Shown here: positions 21,892-33,191 of the stretch, piece after piece
Numbering within the stretch: position 1 is the stretch's first letter
Layout: each line of letters opens with the position of its first letter
Assembly (NCBI GenBank): GCA_011947345.1
Contig: JAAVTG010000711.1
Span: forward strand, 310,001 to 374,000
DNA length: 64,000 bases
Direction: 5' to 3'
Source of the DNA: Phytophthora quininea
Taxonomy: Eukaryota; Oomycota; Peronosporomycetes; Peronosporales; Peronosporaceae
Made by a program: the position numbers and the translations under genes
The notes under the pieces: model-generated
Databases searched by the model: none
Seen by the model: the letters and a program-made list of their open reading frames with translations, nothing else
Told to the model about the DNA's origin: nothing

Positions 21892-22228
21892 GTTTAGTGG
21901 ACGAGAAGCATGTCGGTACACGGCACATTGGTTAGCTTTGAAATGCAAGCTCATTTCGTGTTGAGGGTGCCTAACTTCGTTGATTTCGCGACAATCTTAA
22001 AGCTAGAACAACGAGAAAGAGTTGGTTGGAGGCACTTAGTGCTCGCTTCAAAGGTACAGGCCGGGCCGGAATTATATTGCAGGTCGAGGGAGAAACTCTC
22101 CACGCCCCACGCTTGTAAATGATAGCAATCGATGGCAGCGACGGCCGACAACTTCACCGCCACACCCAACTCATTTCCAGAGAAGGCCTCTTGGCAAATG
22201 CTCGAGCACTGGCCCTCAACTGGCAATC

Positions 22229-23190
22229 ATGGCACGCGCGACCTTGTCGCTGCCCCTCAATCTGCATTTAGCTACCAGCAGAACAGCCCAGATGCTTGTG
22301 TGTGCTGGTCGGAGCGCGCAGCGCAGAGCACAGATCAATACCGAAGAATGGAACAGCGACGATGAAGACGACGGGGTACCGCGTGGACCGATCGCTCGAC
22401 CGCGGAACCGCTTTGACCCGCGAGTTGTTCGATCCAGAAACTGCGTCAACTTGCGGAAGGCTCGACGCGCGGCATTTCATCGGAGACAACTTCGGGCCGA
22501 AGAGTGGGAACGCAAATTGATGCTGGAACGGGCCTCGCGTGTTTTGGCTCGACACAATGCAGAGTCTGGGGCATTGCGAGCAGTGTCGACATACCACGAA
22601 GTGCTGCGGCACGGGACAGACACAAGCCCGTCACAAAAACAAAGATCCAAGACTTCATCGTCTCCGTCGTGGCCATCGACATCATCACCCCGGAGTTCAT
22701 CGGACGCAAGACGTTCATGCAACAATGGGACTTCTTATCACGCTTCCATTCCGAGATTGACTATCGAGTGGATCGACTGCAGCTGTTCCCGATGGAAGGC
22801 GCTGCCAAGACGTATCCGTCGCTGGCAGCTCGCAATCGCGATGAAGCTGTGTATGTCGTGAAAGGCACTGGGGTAACGACGCTGCGGATATCACGCGAAA
22901 CTATTCAGCACATTTTCCCACACATTCTGAACGATGAGGTGCTGCTTCAGCAGCTCATCGGCAAGACGTACAGCTTCAACTTCACCGTCTTCTCACACGT
23001 CAGTGCCGACGGCAAGATCTTCCAGATGGAGTCCCGAGTAGACCTCGAGTCCTCGCTCACGACGCTGCTGCAAAGCCGCACCACTGCCATCGAAGTTGTT
23101 CGCGAGTCTGCCATCATCTCTAGCGGGAATTTACTCCTTCAAGACGAAGTACGAGAAGCGCAGAACCTGCTTGCCAATTGTTATCTGTAA
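22229..23190 (+). CDS. bZIP-like transcription factor with conserved C-terminal domain, copy C
   Basis: The third paralogue. The basic region VVRSRNCVNLRKARRAAFHRR keeps N-x7-R and the Asn-Cys pair; the helix continues through EEWERKLMLERASRVLARHNAE. The acidic stretch EEWNSDDEDDG precedes it. The frame breaks at the GGG at 22613-22615. One added base joins it to the frame encoding TKIQDFIVSVVAIDIITPEFIG and the shared domain (VVKGTGVTTLRISRETIQ), ending ANCYL, 320 residues in all. An ATG at 22132 lies in another frame and does not help. Copies A, B and C bracket SDR 1-3. Confidence 0.65.
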
Positions 23191-23255
23191 GCGAAGAAGT
23201 TAGTACTGCAATTACTATCGAAACTTCATGTTTTCATCTTATGGAGTCCCCGCCT

Positions 23256-26200
23256 TCACGGTAAATAGAGGTTCGTGTTGGTGAGGAGGTAGTCCAGCAG
23301 CTCGGCGAGTGCAGGGAGAGGGAAGGATGCCAACGGCAGCTCCAGTTCCATCCGGAAACCTCTACCAGAACGATCGTCCGTCATCGCCTTGGACTTCTCC
23401 AAGTGCACTTCCATTCCGTGATGTTTAAGCTGCAGCGGGTTGTGCGGTGGGATCTGGAAGAAGTAGTGCAGTTCCTGCTGCTGCAGCGGGGTCGGAACAG
23501 CAGTCAAATAGCCGATGCTGAACTGTGCGAACAGTCCTTTGGACGAGCCATTGACCGTAGTGCGGCGGATAACGCGAATACTGCCTAGAATCTTGTCTCG
23601 GCTTCTTGAAGGAAGCATGTAGTACTCGTTGGCGCGAGGATCTCCGCTGCCAGTACCATCGTCATCCCCACCGGAGTTGACAGTCTTTACGATATCTTCT
23701 AAAATCTCCAGCATTGCGCCATGCTCGGACGGATTCGAAGGCTTCGCCTCGGTGGTAGGTTTCTGGTAGGCTGCTTCTTCGTTCACTGGAGGTGGAACAC
23801 TACGTCCGTTTGGAGCGATGTCATGGCTTTGCGAGTCGCAGCTAGCAAGCAGCACGGGGCTCTGGCACATGAAACGATGCACGCGCTTCCAGTGGATCTT
23901 TTGGCACTCACGCGAGCAGTACTTGACTACTTTACAAGAGCCGCAGACTGACAGACTGCTACCACCAAGTGGTGGGCAGTTGCAACTCGAGCACAGAGTG
24001 CCCTTCTCTACGTGAGCGTTCTGCCTCAATTCGCGGAGCTCAAAGCTGAGCGTTTGGACACTGCATTTCAACACGTAAACGGCCACGTCCTGGCCGTAGA
24101 TGTTGTCAGCACCAGGCACTGTGAGCACGCACCGATCGATCATTTCAAGAGGCGGCGAGTTGCGCCAAAACACCACCATGGCGTTCTGTACCGCTGCTCC
24201 GTCGGTTGCTTCCAAAGCTTCGCCTGTCACCTTCAAGATCCAACGCTTTCCTGCTACAGTTAGGAGAGTAAACACCGTTGGTTTGTTCTTCCCTGTGCTG
24301 ATCTCAAGAATGGCCCCAGCAAAGTGAAATTGCGGCGCAGATAGAGCATGCTCGAAGCTTGAAGGGCCATGATTCCCATTCGCTTTTACCTTCTTTGGGT
24401 GGTTTGATTGTTGGTGAGCCTGCAGGTCATCAAACACCATTTGGGCTCCGCACTCTTGGCATACGATGGAACGCCGAGGACATTTGTACATCTTGTGGTT
24501 AAGCAGCTGCGTAGGCTTGATGTTGCCCTTACAAAAGCCACACTCTACGGTCGCTTGCGTAATAATGTTCGCAATCACTGAGGATGCCATGTACCCGTTC
24601 GCTTTCATGCTAGCGCGCAGAGTTTCTTTGGGGATCCCGACCATAACTCTCGGGTGGTAAGCAGGGAATCGAACAGCTACGGACTCGGCCATCTGCCCCA
24701 GCTCATGGTACACGACGGCCAAGTTACAATCCAATGTTTTGAACGCTAGAGCACCAAGTGCATAATACGCATCTGGTACAAAACGATCTTCTGGAGCACT
24801 GGTTCGTAGGTACTCTTCGAATATTGTCTTGGCAGCATCAACGAGGCCCATCGCAACCATGGGCGAAGCGAGCCAATACAACCAATCTGTTCTTTTCTCA
24901 ATGGCTAGCGCGGCCTCCATCGCCGACTGCGCATCTTCGTAGCGTCTGATTGTCATATACGCAGTGCCAAGGTAAAAGTGGAAAGAAGCCTCGTCTGGAT
25001 GCGTCTTCACACAGCGTTTCCAGTGCAGAATAATGTCGTCGTCACTCATGACTTGCCATCGACCGATCACATACGCCGCATCGAGATCTCGTGGATTCAA
25101 TTGCAGAGACAGACTCGCTTCCTCAAGAGCCTTTGGTAGCAGTGTTGAAAACTTCAACGACATAGAGAAGAAATCCATCGGACGGTCCCAAAGCAAGTCT
25201 GCCTTGCGCAGGTCTCGCAGTCCAGACTGAACGTCTCCAGCAGTGAGGAATGACGCTGCGTTTTCAAGCAGCTTTCCGGATTCGAAGTAGTTATAAGCTG
25301 TCAGACTTCCTCGTTTAGCGCGTATTTGGACTTCTGCATCAACCACAGCAGACGGTGGGCGGAAGATCCCGCTTTGATCCAGTTGCTCGCTAGAAGAGAC
25401 GCGGATTGGTGTGTACGACAACTTTGAGCTCTCGTCGTCGTCGCTATCGGAGCTGCTACTTACTTCATCCTCAAAGCCATCTTCGCTCAAATACATGTTG
25501 CAGAGACGCCAGAAATTCTTCCCCTGCTTCACTGAGATAGGGTTAGTAGCAAAGATGTCTGCAACAGCAGTAGTTTGCTTGTTTTCGGGCTTCAGCATCA
25601 GATTGGCAAGGCGGTTCTGGCTGGCATTGAGAGCCCACTCGCGCTTGACTAGCGTCGCGCTTTCCCCGAAGCCTCTCTCGAGCAGATCAGCGAAATGTTG
25701 CTGAGCTTCAGGCAAGCCGTGCTGTGCTGCACGAGACGCCCACAAGCGCGCTGCAGTCCCATTCACAGCGGTGCCAAAGCCGATCGTGTAGGCCACCGAT
25801 ACATTGTACTGACCTGTAGGGAAATCGTGCTTCGCGGACCTGAGGAAGAACTGGAACGCCTTTTCTGGGTTAGCTTCCAACACAGATGCAGGTTTTCCGT
25901 CACGATAACAAACTCCTAGTTCATTTTCCGCTTCAGCGACGCCTGGATGGCGAAACACTCGCTTCCCAGGCGGTTGGATAAACGGCAGACACTTTGCTGC
26001 TTTACGCAAGTATTCCACCATTTTGTGCGGGTCTGGAGTGGTTGGAAACTCCTCACGGATAGCGCTGCTGTAGATCATTCCAAGACGGAACCATGCTTCC
26101 GCGACACCAGCTTCGCCTGCTTTCTGGAGGCTGGCGATTGCGTCAGCTATCATTTTGGCCACCGGAAGCTTCGGCTTTCCGGACTCAACGACGCTATCAG

Positions 26201-27490
26201 TTACATCCACCAGCATTTCTGCCCCCATGACCATGCATTTCATCCCGTGCTTGTACACCTCAAGCTTCCGCGAGCAGAGTGTGTGGACTATAATCGACTT
26301 TGGAGAGACTTCTTGGTAGTTAATCATTGGAGCCAACTCCAGGTCCGGCGTGAACGTCTTCTTCCCTTTTCCTTTAGCATTGCCCCTCTTCTTGGCAGGT
26401 TTCTCTTGCTCTTGACTTGGCTGTTCAGTTTTGACAGTAGCTGCAGCAGCTGCAGCGTTAGCAGCAGCCAATTTGGCTCGCTCTTCTTGCTCGCGTCGTC
26501 TCTTTTCCTCTTCAAAACGAGCTCGTTCCTCTTTGGCTAAAGCGTCCGCCTTGCTTTGGCGAGCGAGCAGCGTGCGATCTTGTGGCTGCAGCTGCAGTCC
26601 TTGGTCGCAGATCTCTTTGGCTTCACTGTATTCCTTCAGCCCCATGAGTGCCTCGGATAGCAGGCGGAAGAACTTGATGTTCTCCCTTCCGTCTTGGTCC
26701 ATGGCGTCCTCTGCGTCTTCACGCGCCAAGTCAAATTCCTTTCTCTTCAAATGACACATGGCTCTGTTCCCATACAGCACTGCTTCATGGGGAGCCACCT
26801 CCAGTGCTTGCGAGTAGGCTTCAATGGCCTCGCTGTAGTTCTTCTCCTGGAAGTAATCGTTGCCAATGAGTTTGAGGTCCACCCAGAGTTCCTCTTCCTC
26901 TTGATTGTCATAGAATGAAGGCTCCGGTATCTGTCCCGCAGCCGCAGGAGCGGGACATATTCGTCCGGCGGGTTACTTGCTTTCTCCTCCTCCCGTGGCT
27001 TGGGACTTAGACAGCCCATCATGCTCTGTACGACGGTCTTTATCTGCTCCCTAATGGTCGAGTTGCACTCGATGATCTCTGCCAGTCTCTGGAAGGTGGC
27101 AATAGCCGCTTCATACTGCTGCAACGTCAGGTTACTCTGGTGGGCCACTTGGTTACGGTAGTTCAACGCCCTCTGCACGACCGCCGGCAGCTCCGGGTCT
27201 AGTCCGTAGCGCCGCAGATGCGAATGCCAGTGCTGCCTCAAGTACTTGAGGTGGGACGACACGTCCGCAGGCTGTGTGAGGCCGTCGTCTGGCCGGTCGG
27301 GGGCCGCGGGACGGAAGCGGGATTGGCGGGATCGGCCGTTGTGGAGCTGCACGTCTTCGGCGTCCGTGCGCGCCACGCGCTCGCGCTGGAAGGCCACGAA
27401 CTTGGACAACTCCGGGTATAGCAGACTCATGACAGCCTGCAGGCAGCCCGCGGCGACGGCCGCCTCCATGGACGGCGCCGTCTCAGCCAT
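23256..27490 (-). CDS. Large HEPN-like, TPR, Sel1 and MYND-finger protein
   Basis: Two minus-strand frames join at the GGG at 26952-26954 (one C short on the coding strand), giving about 1411 residues. The N-terminal 200 residues include a helical domain with YRNQVAHQ, which fits the R-x4-H signature of HEPN folds. After an acidic linker come three TPR units (about 200-310, starting LIGNDYFQEKNYSEAIEAYS), a Lys/Ala-rich linker, then Sel1/TPR-like helical repeats (about 440-900). A Cys/His cluster like a TRAF-type finger (CGFCKGN..HKMYKCPRR..CQECG) is followed by a MYND zinc finger (CSSCNCPP..CGSCKVVKYCSRECQKIHWKRVH). The C-terminal 200 residues are unassigned. It is a scaffold-type architecture; TPR and MYND modules bind proteins. 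HEPN activity is an inference. The start is the first Met of the upstream frame. Confidence 0.8.
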
Positions 27491-27631
27491 CAGGCTTCAA
27501 GCACTTGCGTGGGATTTCTACGAGTGAGACCAGCAATGGTGAGGGTACGTTGGGGTATATTGATGGGGTTACGTGCAAGTCAAGCAAACCTGGTCAATGC
27601 GACTCCTGTCGTAGCGCAACTATTAACTGGT

Positions 27632-28831
27632 CTACAGCCACGCCGCTAGCACATCGCCCAAGTACTCGCTCTCAAGACTCTCAGCGCTCGCGTAGTCGTT
27701 GCCAGTCAGCCACACGTGTTGCTCGCTGTCGATGTTGAACCGCGTCACATTCATGAACGCAGAATATGTGTCCAAGATCTCCGTCATGTTGCCGTAGAAC
27801 TCGTCCGCCGGCAGCAGGTTCGTGAACGGGTAACCGGCAATGCCCAACAGCACCAACTCGTAGAACTTGCGCTGCGTGTGGTCCGCGATACTATCAATGA
27901 AGAGCCACTCGCCATTCGGAGCCTCGTTCATCAATGAAGAAACCATCTTCACAGCCGTCGCTGTCTCCGCTTCACACTCGGCCACCACGCTGTCCGGGAA
28001 GCCGACGTTGCCACAGCCGTTGAAGTAGTTGATGAGCTCGCCAGCAGCCACTTTGTACTCCGGGAACACGCCCACGTAGCTGTCCGCCAGCACCTGGAAC
28101 TTGGTCGACTTGGCCTCCACACCCCACTCGCTCGCCACGAACGCAGACCACATCTGCGCCGCCAGCGAGCCGGCACTGTAGCCGCCCACCACCAGGTGCT
28201 CCGGCTCCGGGTAGTTCTGCAGCGCCCACTTCAACACCGCCATGGTGTTGTTGTAGCCGTTCATGTGCATGCCCATGTTCTGGCCCAGGCACTGCTTGTT
28301 GCCCAGCGCCTGGCTGTACACGCTCTCGGACGGCTCCAAGTACTTGTTGCCCACGAACAGGTCGCCCGTGCAGTACGGCAGGTACACGATGTTGTAGTCG
28401 TTGAAGACGCCGTCCGCCAGGCTGCGGTTCATGATGCCCGTGTCGGTGACCGAGGCGGCGGTGGAGATGAGCGCGCTCGAGCCGAGCTGGCACTGGATGG
28501 CGAAGTTGCACGTGTAGTCGTCGACGCAGGCGCCGCCGCCCTGGAAGAAGATGAGCAGCTTGGACTTGTCCTGGTTGGCGGCCGGGAACACCTGGAAGAA
28601 GTACGTCGGGTCCGACTCGAACGTCGTCACCGAGTCGGTGTAGTTGTCGAAGGCGCAGCGGGTGTCTCCGCCGGGGTAGATGAGTACGCTGCCGTCGTCG
28701 TCGGAGGCGGTGAGGTTGTCGATGGCGCAGGCGTCGGCGTCGGTGACCTCGCAGGTGCTGGTGGCGGCGTGAGCGATGGCGGGGAGGGCCAGCAGCGCCA
28801 CGACGGCCTTGGAGAGCGTGTTGAAGACCAT
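27632..28831 (-). CDS. Secreted pectin-acetylesterase/Notum-like esterase, copy 1
   Basis: A 399-residue alpha/beta hydrolase of the pectin acetylesterase/Notum group, which removes ester groups from polysaccharide or lipid-modified targets. It has a signal peptide (about 1-22) and an oxyanion-type GGGACVDD (about 100). YLPYCTGDLFVGNK precedes the nucleophile in GGYSAGS (about 216-222). A candidate Asp follows in LADSYVGV and a catalytic His in SEQHVWL near 370. This copy ends shortly after YLGDVL and lacks the Thr/Pro-rich tail of copies 2 and 3. It is divergent from copy 2, and homology extends only about 50 bp upstream of the ATG. Likely role: loosening or de-esterifying plant cell wall pectin. 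Confidence 0.85.
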   Translation of the reverse strand: MVFNTLSKAVVALLALPAIAHAATSTCEVTDADACAIDNLTASDDDGSVLIYPGGDTRCAFDNYTDSVTTFESDPTYFFQVFPAANQDKSKLLIFFQGGGACVDDYTCNFAIQCQLGSSALISTAASVTDTGIMNRSLADGVFNDYNIVYLPYCTGDLFVGNKYLEPSESVYSQALGNKQCLGQNMGMHMNGYNNTMAVLKWALQNYPEPEHLVVGGYSAGSLAAQMWSAFVASEWGVEAKSTKFQVLADSYVGVFPEYKVAAGELINYFNGCGNVGFPDSVVAECEAETATAVKMVSSLMNEAPNGEWLFIDSIADHTQRKFYELVLLGIAGYPFTNLLPADEFYGNMTEILDTYSAFMNVTRFNIDSEQHVWLTGNDYASAESLESEYLGDVLAAWL

Positions 28832-29685
28832 GTTACGGGTTGTGTCGCGGTTGTAGCTTGTACCAGGTAGAACTGGTTGGTGTTCGGTGCTGTAGTGCGG
28901 TGGACCGGGAAGATTTGGAAATGAGCTTGGTCAGAGCTGAGCTACAAGGGTGTGTGAATTGCCATTGTTGCCGTCGCCTTGCAACTCGGTCTTGTTGTCG
29001 CGACGCAGGCAACGGGTATATATCATTCGTGTACTCGGAGTTAGAAATGCTTAGTTCATTTCTACGATCCTTGCTAGCGTATGGGTGGATGTGATCTCAG
29101 GAAGGGGCATTAGCAACTCGAGCCTTGCCCTCCTTGGTGGATTTTGCTGACCAAAGTGACTACACAGCGCTAATCGACAGGACATCATAGATCGCCAAGA
29201 TGTAAGTTGAAGCCGTGACAGCAGTGGCCTTGGTCGTAACGCTCGATCAGTACTTGACGCGTGCATCGCGGATTTTCTTGAGGCCGCGCTCAGCCCCGGT
29301 CGTTTGGTTGAACCGGTCACGCGTTGGTGTCAGACTTGCTAGTCGACCAGCGCAACGAGAGGCTTCCCTTTATGAATCTCTTCAATTTAACAACACCGAC
29401 GCGAAAAAGGGTCTCAGTCTCATGATCCTTGATCTGTTCTGGCCGGGGCATTACTACACTAGCGGTCGTGACAAGGTCTCACCTCCGAAAGGATCATGCA
29501 ACAAGGGAAAGTTGTAGCTTGTAAAGACGGATGGTATCCTCCGGTCTCCGAGTTCGAGACTCCAACAAGAACCGCTCTCCTGTGTTTCTGCTTTCATTTT
29601 CAATTCCTTCGTCGACGACCCGAGTCATCGACTGGACAAACCAGTTCTACCTGGTACAAGCTACAACCGCGACACAACCCATAAC
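28832..29685. other. Intergenic between divergent esterase copies 1 and 2
   Basis: The outer 50 bp on each side mirror each other, including CTGGTACAAGCTACAACCGC before each ATG. The central 750 bp is unique and holds no convincing gene; an 89-codon frame at 29051-29320 has no recognised motif. It presumably carries both promoters. Confidence 0.5.
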
Positions 29686-31158
29686 ATGGTCTTCAACACG
29701 CTCTCCAAGGCCGTCGTGGCGCTGCTGGCCCTCCCCGCCATCGCTCACGCCGCCATCAGCACCTGCGAGGTCACCGACGCCGACGCCTGCGCCATCGACA
29801 ACCTCACCGCCTCCGACGACGACGGCAGCGTACTCATCTACCCCGGCGGAGACACCCGCTGCGCCTTCGACAACTACACCGACTCGGTGACGACGTTCGA
29901 GTCGGACCCGACGTACTTCTTCCAGGTGTTCCCGGCCGCCAACCAGGACAAGTCCAAGCTGCTCATCTTCTTCCAGGGCGGCGGCGCCTGCGTCGACGAC
30001 TACACGTGCAACTTCGCCATCCAGTGCCAGCTCGGCTCGAGCGCGCTCATCTCCACCGCCGCCTCGGTCACCGACACGGGCATCATGAACCGCAGCCTGG
30101 CGGACGGCGTCTTCAACGACTACAACATCGTGTACCTGCCGTACTGCACGGGCGACCTGTTCGTGGGCAACAAGTACTTGGAGCCGTCCGAGAGCGTGTA
30201 CAGCCAGGCGCTGGGCAACAAGCAGTGCCTGGGCCAGAACATGGGCATGCACATGAACGGCTACAACAACACCATGGCGGTGTTGAAGTGGGCGCTGCAG
30301 AACTACCCGGAGCCGGAGCACGTGGTGGTGGGCGGCTACAGTGCCGGCTCGCTGGCGGCGCAGATGTGGTCTGCGTTCGTGGCGAACGAGTGGGGTGTGG
30401 AGGCCAAGTCGACCAAGTTCCAGGTGCTGGCGGACAGCTACGTGGGCGTGTTCCCGGAGTACAAGGTGGCTGCTGGCGAGCTCATCAACTACTTCAACGG
30501 CTGTGGCAACGTCGGCTTCCCGGACAGCGTGGTGGCCGAGTGTGAAGCGGAGACAGCGACTGCTGTGGAGATGGTTTCTTCATTGATGAACGAGGCTCCG
30601 AATAGTGAGTGGCTCTTCATTGATAGTATCGCGGACCACACGCAGCGCAAGTTCTACGAGTTGGTGCTGTTGGGTATTGCCGGTTACCCGTTCACGAACC
30701 TGCTGCCAGCGGACGAGTTCTACGGCAACATGACGGAGATCTTGGACACGTATTCTGCGTTCATGAATGTGACGCGGTTCAACATCGACAGCGAGCAACA
30801 CGTGTGGCTGACTGGCAACGACTACGCGAGCGCTGAGAGTCTTGAGAGCGAGTACTTGGGCGATGTGTTGAAGTCGTGGTTGGCGGATTCGTCGAGCACT
30901 CCGTCGCCGACAACGGCAACTCCTACGTCCACACCTGAAGCGACGACGGCGACGCCGACCTCGGTTCCTGAGCCGACGACAACGACTCCTACGGTCGTGC
31001 CGACGCCGAAACCCTCGCCCACTACGTCGGCCATGAAGCCGTCGAATCCGACCACCCAGCAGTACCAGCTGTGGCAGCAGATGCAGCAACTAGAGCAGCT
31101 GAAACAGTTGCTGTGCTCGCTGCTGTTGCAGTTCCACATCCACGCCCCTCTGTGCTAG
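29686..31158 (+). CDS. Secreted pectin-acetylesterase/Notum-like esterase, copy 2, with mucin-like tail
   Basis: 490 residues. The first 395 are nearly identical to copy 1, with the same signal peptide, GGYSAGS and SEQHVWL motifs. A linker of Thr/Pro/Ser repeats (about 405-450; ATPTSTPEATTATPTS) follows, typical of secreted oomycete proteins where it is likely O-glycosylated. The final 35 residues are Gln/Leu-rich and unlike copy 3. In another phase the same DNA is Cys/Ser-rich, so this end may be frame-altered. High identity with copy 1 implies recent duplication or conversion. Confidence 0.87.
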   Translation: MVFNTLSKAVVALLALPAIAHAAISTCEVTDADACAIDNLTASDDDGSVLIYPGGDTRCAFDNYTDSVTTFESDPTYFFQVFPAANQDKSKLLIFFQGGGACVDDYTCNFAIQCQLGSSALISTAASVTDTGIMNRSLADGVFNDYNIVYLPYCTGDLFVGNKYLEPSESVYSQALGNKQCLGQNMGMHMNGYNNTMAVLKWALQNYPEPEHVVVGGYSAGSLAAQMWSAFVANEWGVEAKSTKFQVLADSYVGVFPEYKVAAGELINYFNGCGNVGFPDSVVAECEAETATAVEMVSSLMNEAPNSEWLFIDSIADHTQRKFYELVLLGIAGYPFTNLLPADEFYGNMTEILDTYSAFMNVTRFNIDSEQHVWLTGNDYASAESLESEYLGDVLKSWLADSSSTPSPTTATPTSTPEATTATPTSVPEPTTTTPTVVPTPKPSPTTSAMKPSNPTTQQYQLWQQMQQLEQLKQLLCSLLLQFHIHAPLC

Positions 31159-31417
31159 ATCGAATAGCAGGATATGGATGGGGTCAAGCAACTTGAATAC
31201 GTTCCGCATCAAGGACAAAGATGTTCAATATAAGGTGGACTAAGGAATTTATCTCGCGTAATCCAATGCCATCGTATTCCAAAAACAGCAGCCCAGTGGC
31301 AAAGCTTACTTTTCTTCACCTGTTCTCATCGCATTTTGGTGCTGTATACGGCAGAGCATACAACATTCTCCATCGTCGAAACTTTGCATACCCACGATGT
31401 CCACGCCACATTCTGGC

Positions 31418-31440
31418 TTTTGATACATTTTCGTGCTGTG
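31418..31440 (+). promoter_or_regulatory. Element shared by the two intact NLP genes
   Basis: TTTTGATACATTTTCGTGCT-type sequence about 85 bp upstream of the NLP start recurs with one base fewer at 53355-53378, about 90 bp upstream of the second NLP. A TTTTCGATT block lies closer to both starts. Conservation amid diverged flanks suggests function or shared ancestry. Confidence 0.4.
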
Positions 31441-31524
31441 CAAGACTACAGCGGCCATAGTTTTCTGCTGGTCTTCACTTTTCGATTCTCCACCCCGGCC
31501 AAACCTCACCTACCGCTCTCCTGG

Positions 31525-31593
31525 ATGAAGCTCAAGGCATTTGTCGTTGCTGCGATCTTGTCGGTCGTTGCGGTTCAAGCACAAGAAGCCCAA

Positions 31594-31625
<32 letters not shown>

Positions 31626-32298
31626 GCAACAAGAGTGGCACCCCAAGACCATCCCGCACAAGGACGTCAAGCCCTTCGCACAGCCCGAATCTGTCACGAT
31701 TTCCGAGAAGGCCGCCATCAAGTTTAAGCCCCAGCTCAGGGTCAATTCCGGCTGTGTGCCGTACCCCGCCGTCAACGAACTTGGAGAGACTAGCGGCGGC
31801 CTACAAGTATCGGGTAGTCCTCGAGGTGGGTGCCGAGGCTCCGGCCACGGCTCGCAAGTGTACGGTCGATCGACGTGGTTCAGGGATGTCTGGGCCATCA
31901 TGTACTCCTGGTACTTCCCCAAGGACGCGCCGTCGAGCGGCATGGGCCACCGCCACGACTGGGAGCACATTGTGATCTGGATCGACAACCCCGCCGTCCC
32001 AGAGCCCAAGATTCTTGGCGCCTCGCCGTCCTACCACAGCGGCCACAAGAAGTACGCGCCGGTGCCTGCAGACAAGATCGACGGCACCAGCGTCAAGGTC
32101 AAGTACGAGGACAGCTGGCCGCTGAACCATGCGTTGGATCTCACCGCCGGGAAGGGAGCCTTCCAGGACCTCATCATGTGGGAGCAGATGACAGACTTCG
32201 CGCGGCAAGCGCTGAACGAGACCAAGTTCGGCAAGGCCAACGTGCCCATGAACGACTACAACTTTGAGAAGAAGCTCGGGCAGGCCTGGCCATTTTAA
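31525..32298 (+). CDS. NLP (NPP1-type necrosis-inducing-like protein), copy 1
   Basis: A 257-residue secreted member of the NLP family, which binds sphingolipids of plant membranes and triggers leakage or immune responses in dicots. Visible features are a signal peptide (about 1-20), a polyglutamine run of 14 from CAA/CAG repeats (about 24-37), two Cys for the type 1 disulphide, and the intact GHRHDWE heptapeptide (about 140-146) that forms the metal-binding site. The [15 protein letters not shown] block near 215 follows. The start at 31525 puts the signal peptide first; the longer open frame from 31336 is promoter. All key residues are present, so it looks functional as far as sequence shows, though some intact NLPs are non-cytolytic. 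The first Cys-containing loop includes a [11 protein letters not shown] segment that is absent from copy 2. Confidence 0.93.
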
Positions 32299-32437
32299 GA
32301 GCAATAAGGGCTTAAAGGCTCAGCAAAGACGTAGTTGTTTTCCGGTCCTTCGTTACAGTGAACGCGTTTCAAAAGCGTAGTAGACCAGTCTGTGACGTGT
32401 GAGAACAACTTCAACGGGCTGTCCAATCACTGACTAC

Positions 32438-33191
32438 CTACCACGGCAGGACGCTTCCGCTGAAGTGAAACATCTTGCCGCTGTCCTCGGGTGTGGCCTC
32501 GGCGATGATCTTTGTCATGCCGGCAACGCTGTCCTCGGGCGTGGTCTGTCCGGTGTTGCCTGTCATGCGGGTCACGACGTATCCAGGGTGGAGTGCCAGC
32601 GCGATGATCTTGTCGTTCTTAAGATCATGAGCCAGGCTCGAGTTCACCATATTCAGCGCTGTCTTGGACGCACGATAGCCGTACATGCCGCCCGATCCAT
32701 TGTCGGCGATGCTGCCCATTCGAGAAGTGACCTGGCCGACGGTGGCCGAGCCGTTCTTAGTGACCGCGAGCTTCAGATTAGGCAGGAAGGCTCGCGTCAT
32801 GAGGAACGGACCCACAGCATTGACCTCGAACTGCTTCATCATCTCCGTCTTAGAGGTCTGGTCGATACCGCCGCCCCCGCCAATGCCGGCGTTGTTGATG
32901 AGCAAGTCAATGGGCTGGCCCTTGAGCTGCTCGGCCGCGGCAGTGATGGACGTCTCGTTGCTCGTGTCGATCTGGATGACCTTCTCCAGCTTAAGCGCCT
33001 TCAGCTAAATGCAAACAGAAGATTAGTTAAGAGCAATTCGACTAATTATCGACGGTACAACTCACATCGGTGGCGCTTTGCGGGTCTCTGGCTGCAGCGA
33101 TGACCTTCCAGCCGTTGGAGACGTAGTGCTTGGTGAAGGCCAGGCCAATGCCACGGTTGCTACCAGTGATCAGAACGGTCTTGCCACTCAT
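32438..33191 (-). CDS. Short-chain dehydrogenase/reductase, C-factor-like (SDR 4)
   Basis: Exons 33191-33066 and 33004-32438 with a 61-bp intron encode 230 residues. Motifs are ITGSNRGIG, NNAG (followed by a run of Gly), TSRMGS and YRASK, with tail GKMFHFSGSVLPW. The intron sits at the same codon position as in SDR 1 and 2. It is convergent with the NLP gene, 139 bp away. The substrate is unknown. Confidence 0.9.

Noticed and set aside
28196..28870. A 224-codon frame antisense to esterase copy 1, also open opposite copies 2 and 3
   Set aside because: It is a shadow of strongly GC-ending codons in the real gene; Val/Arg/His-rich with no motif. Conservation follows from the duplicated sense gene.
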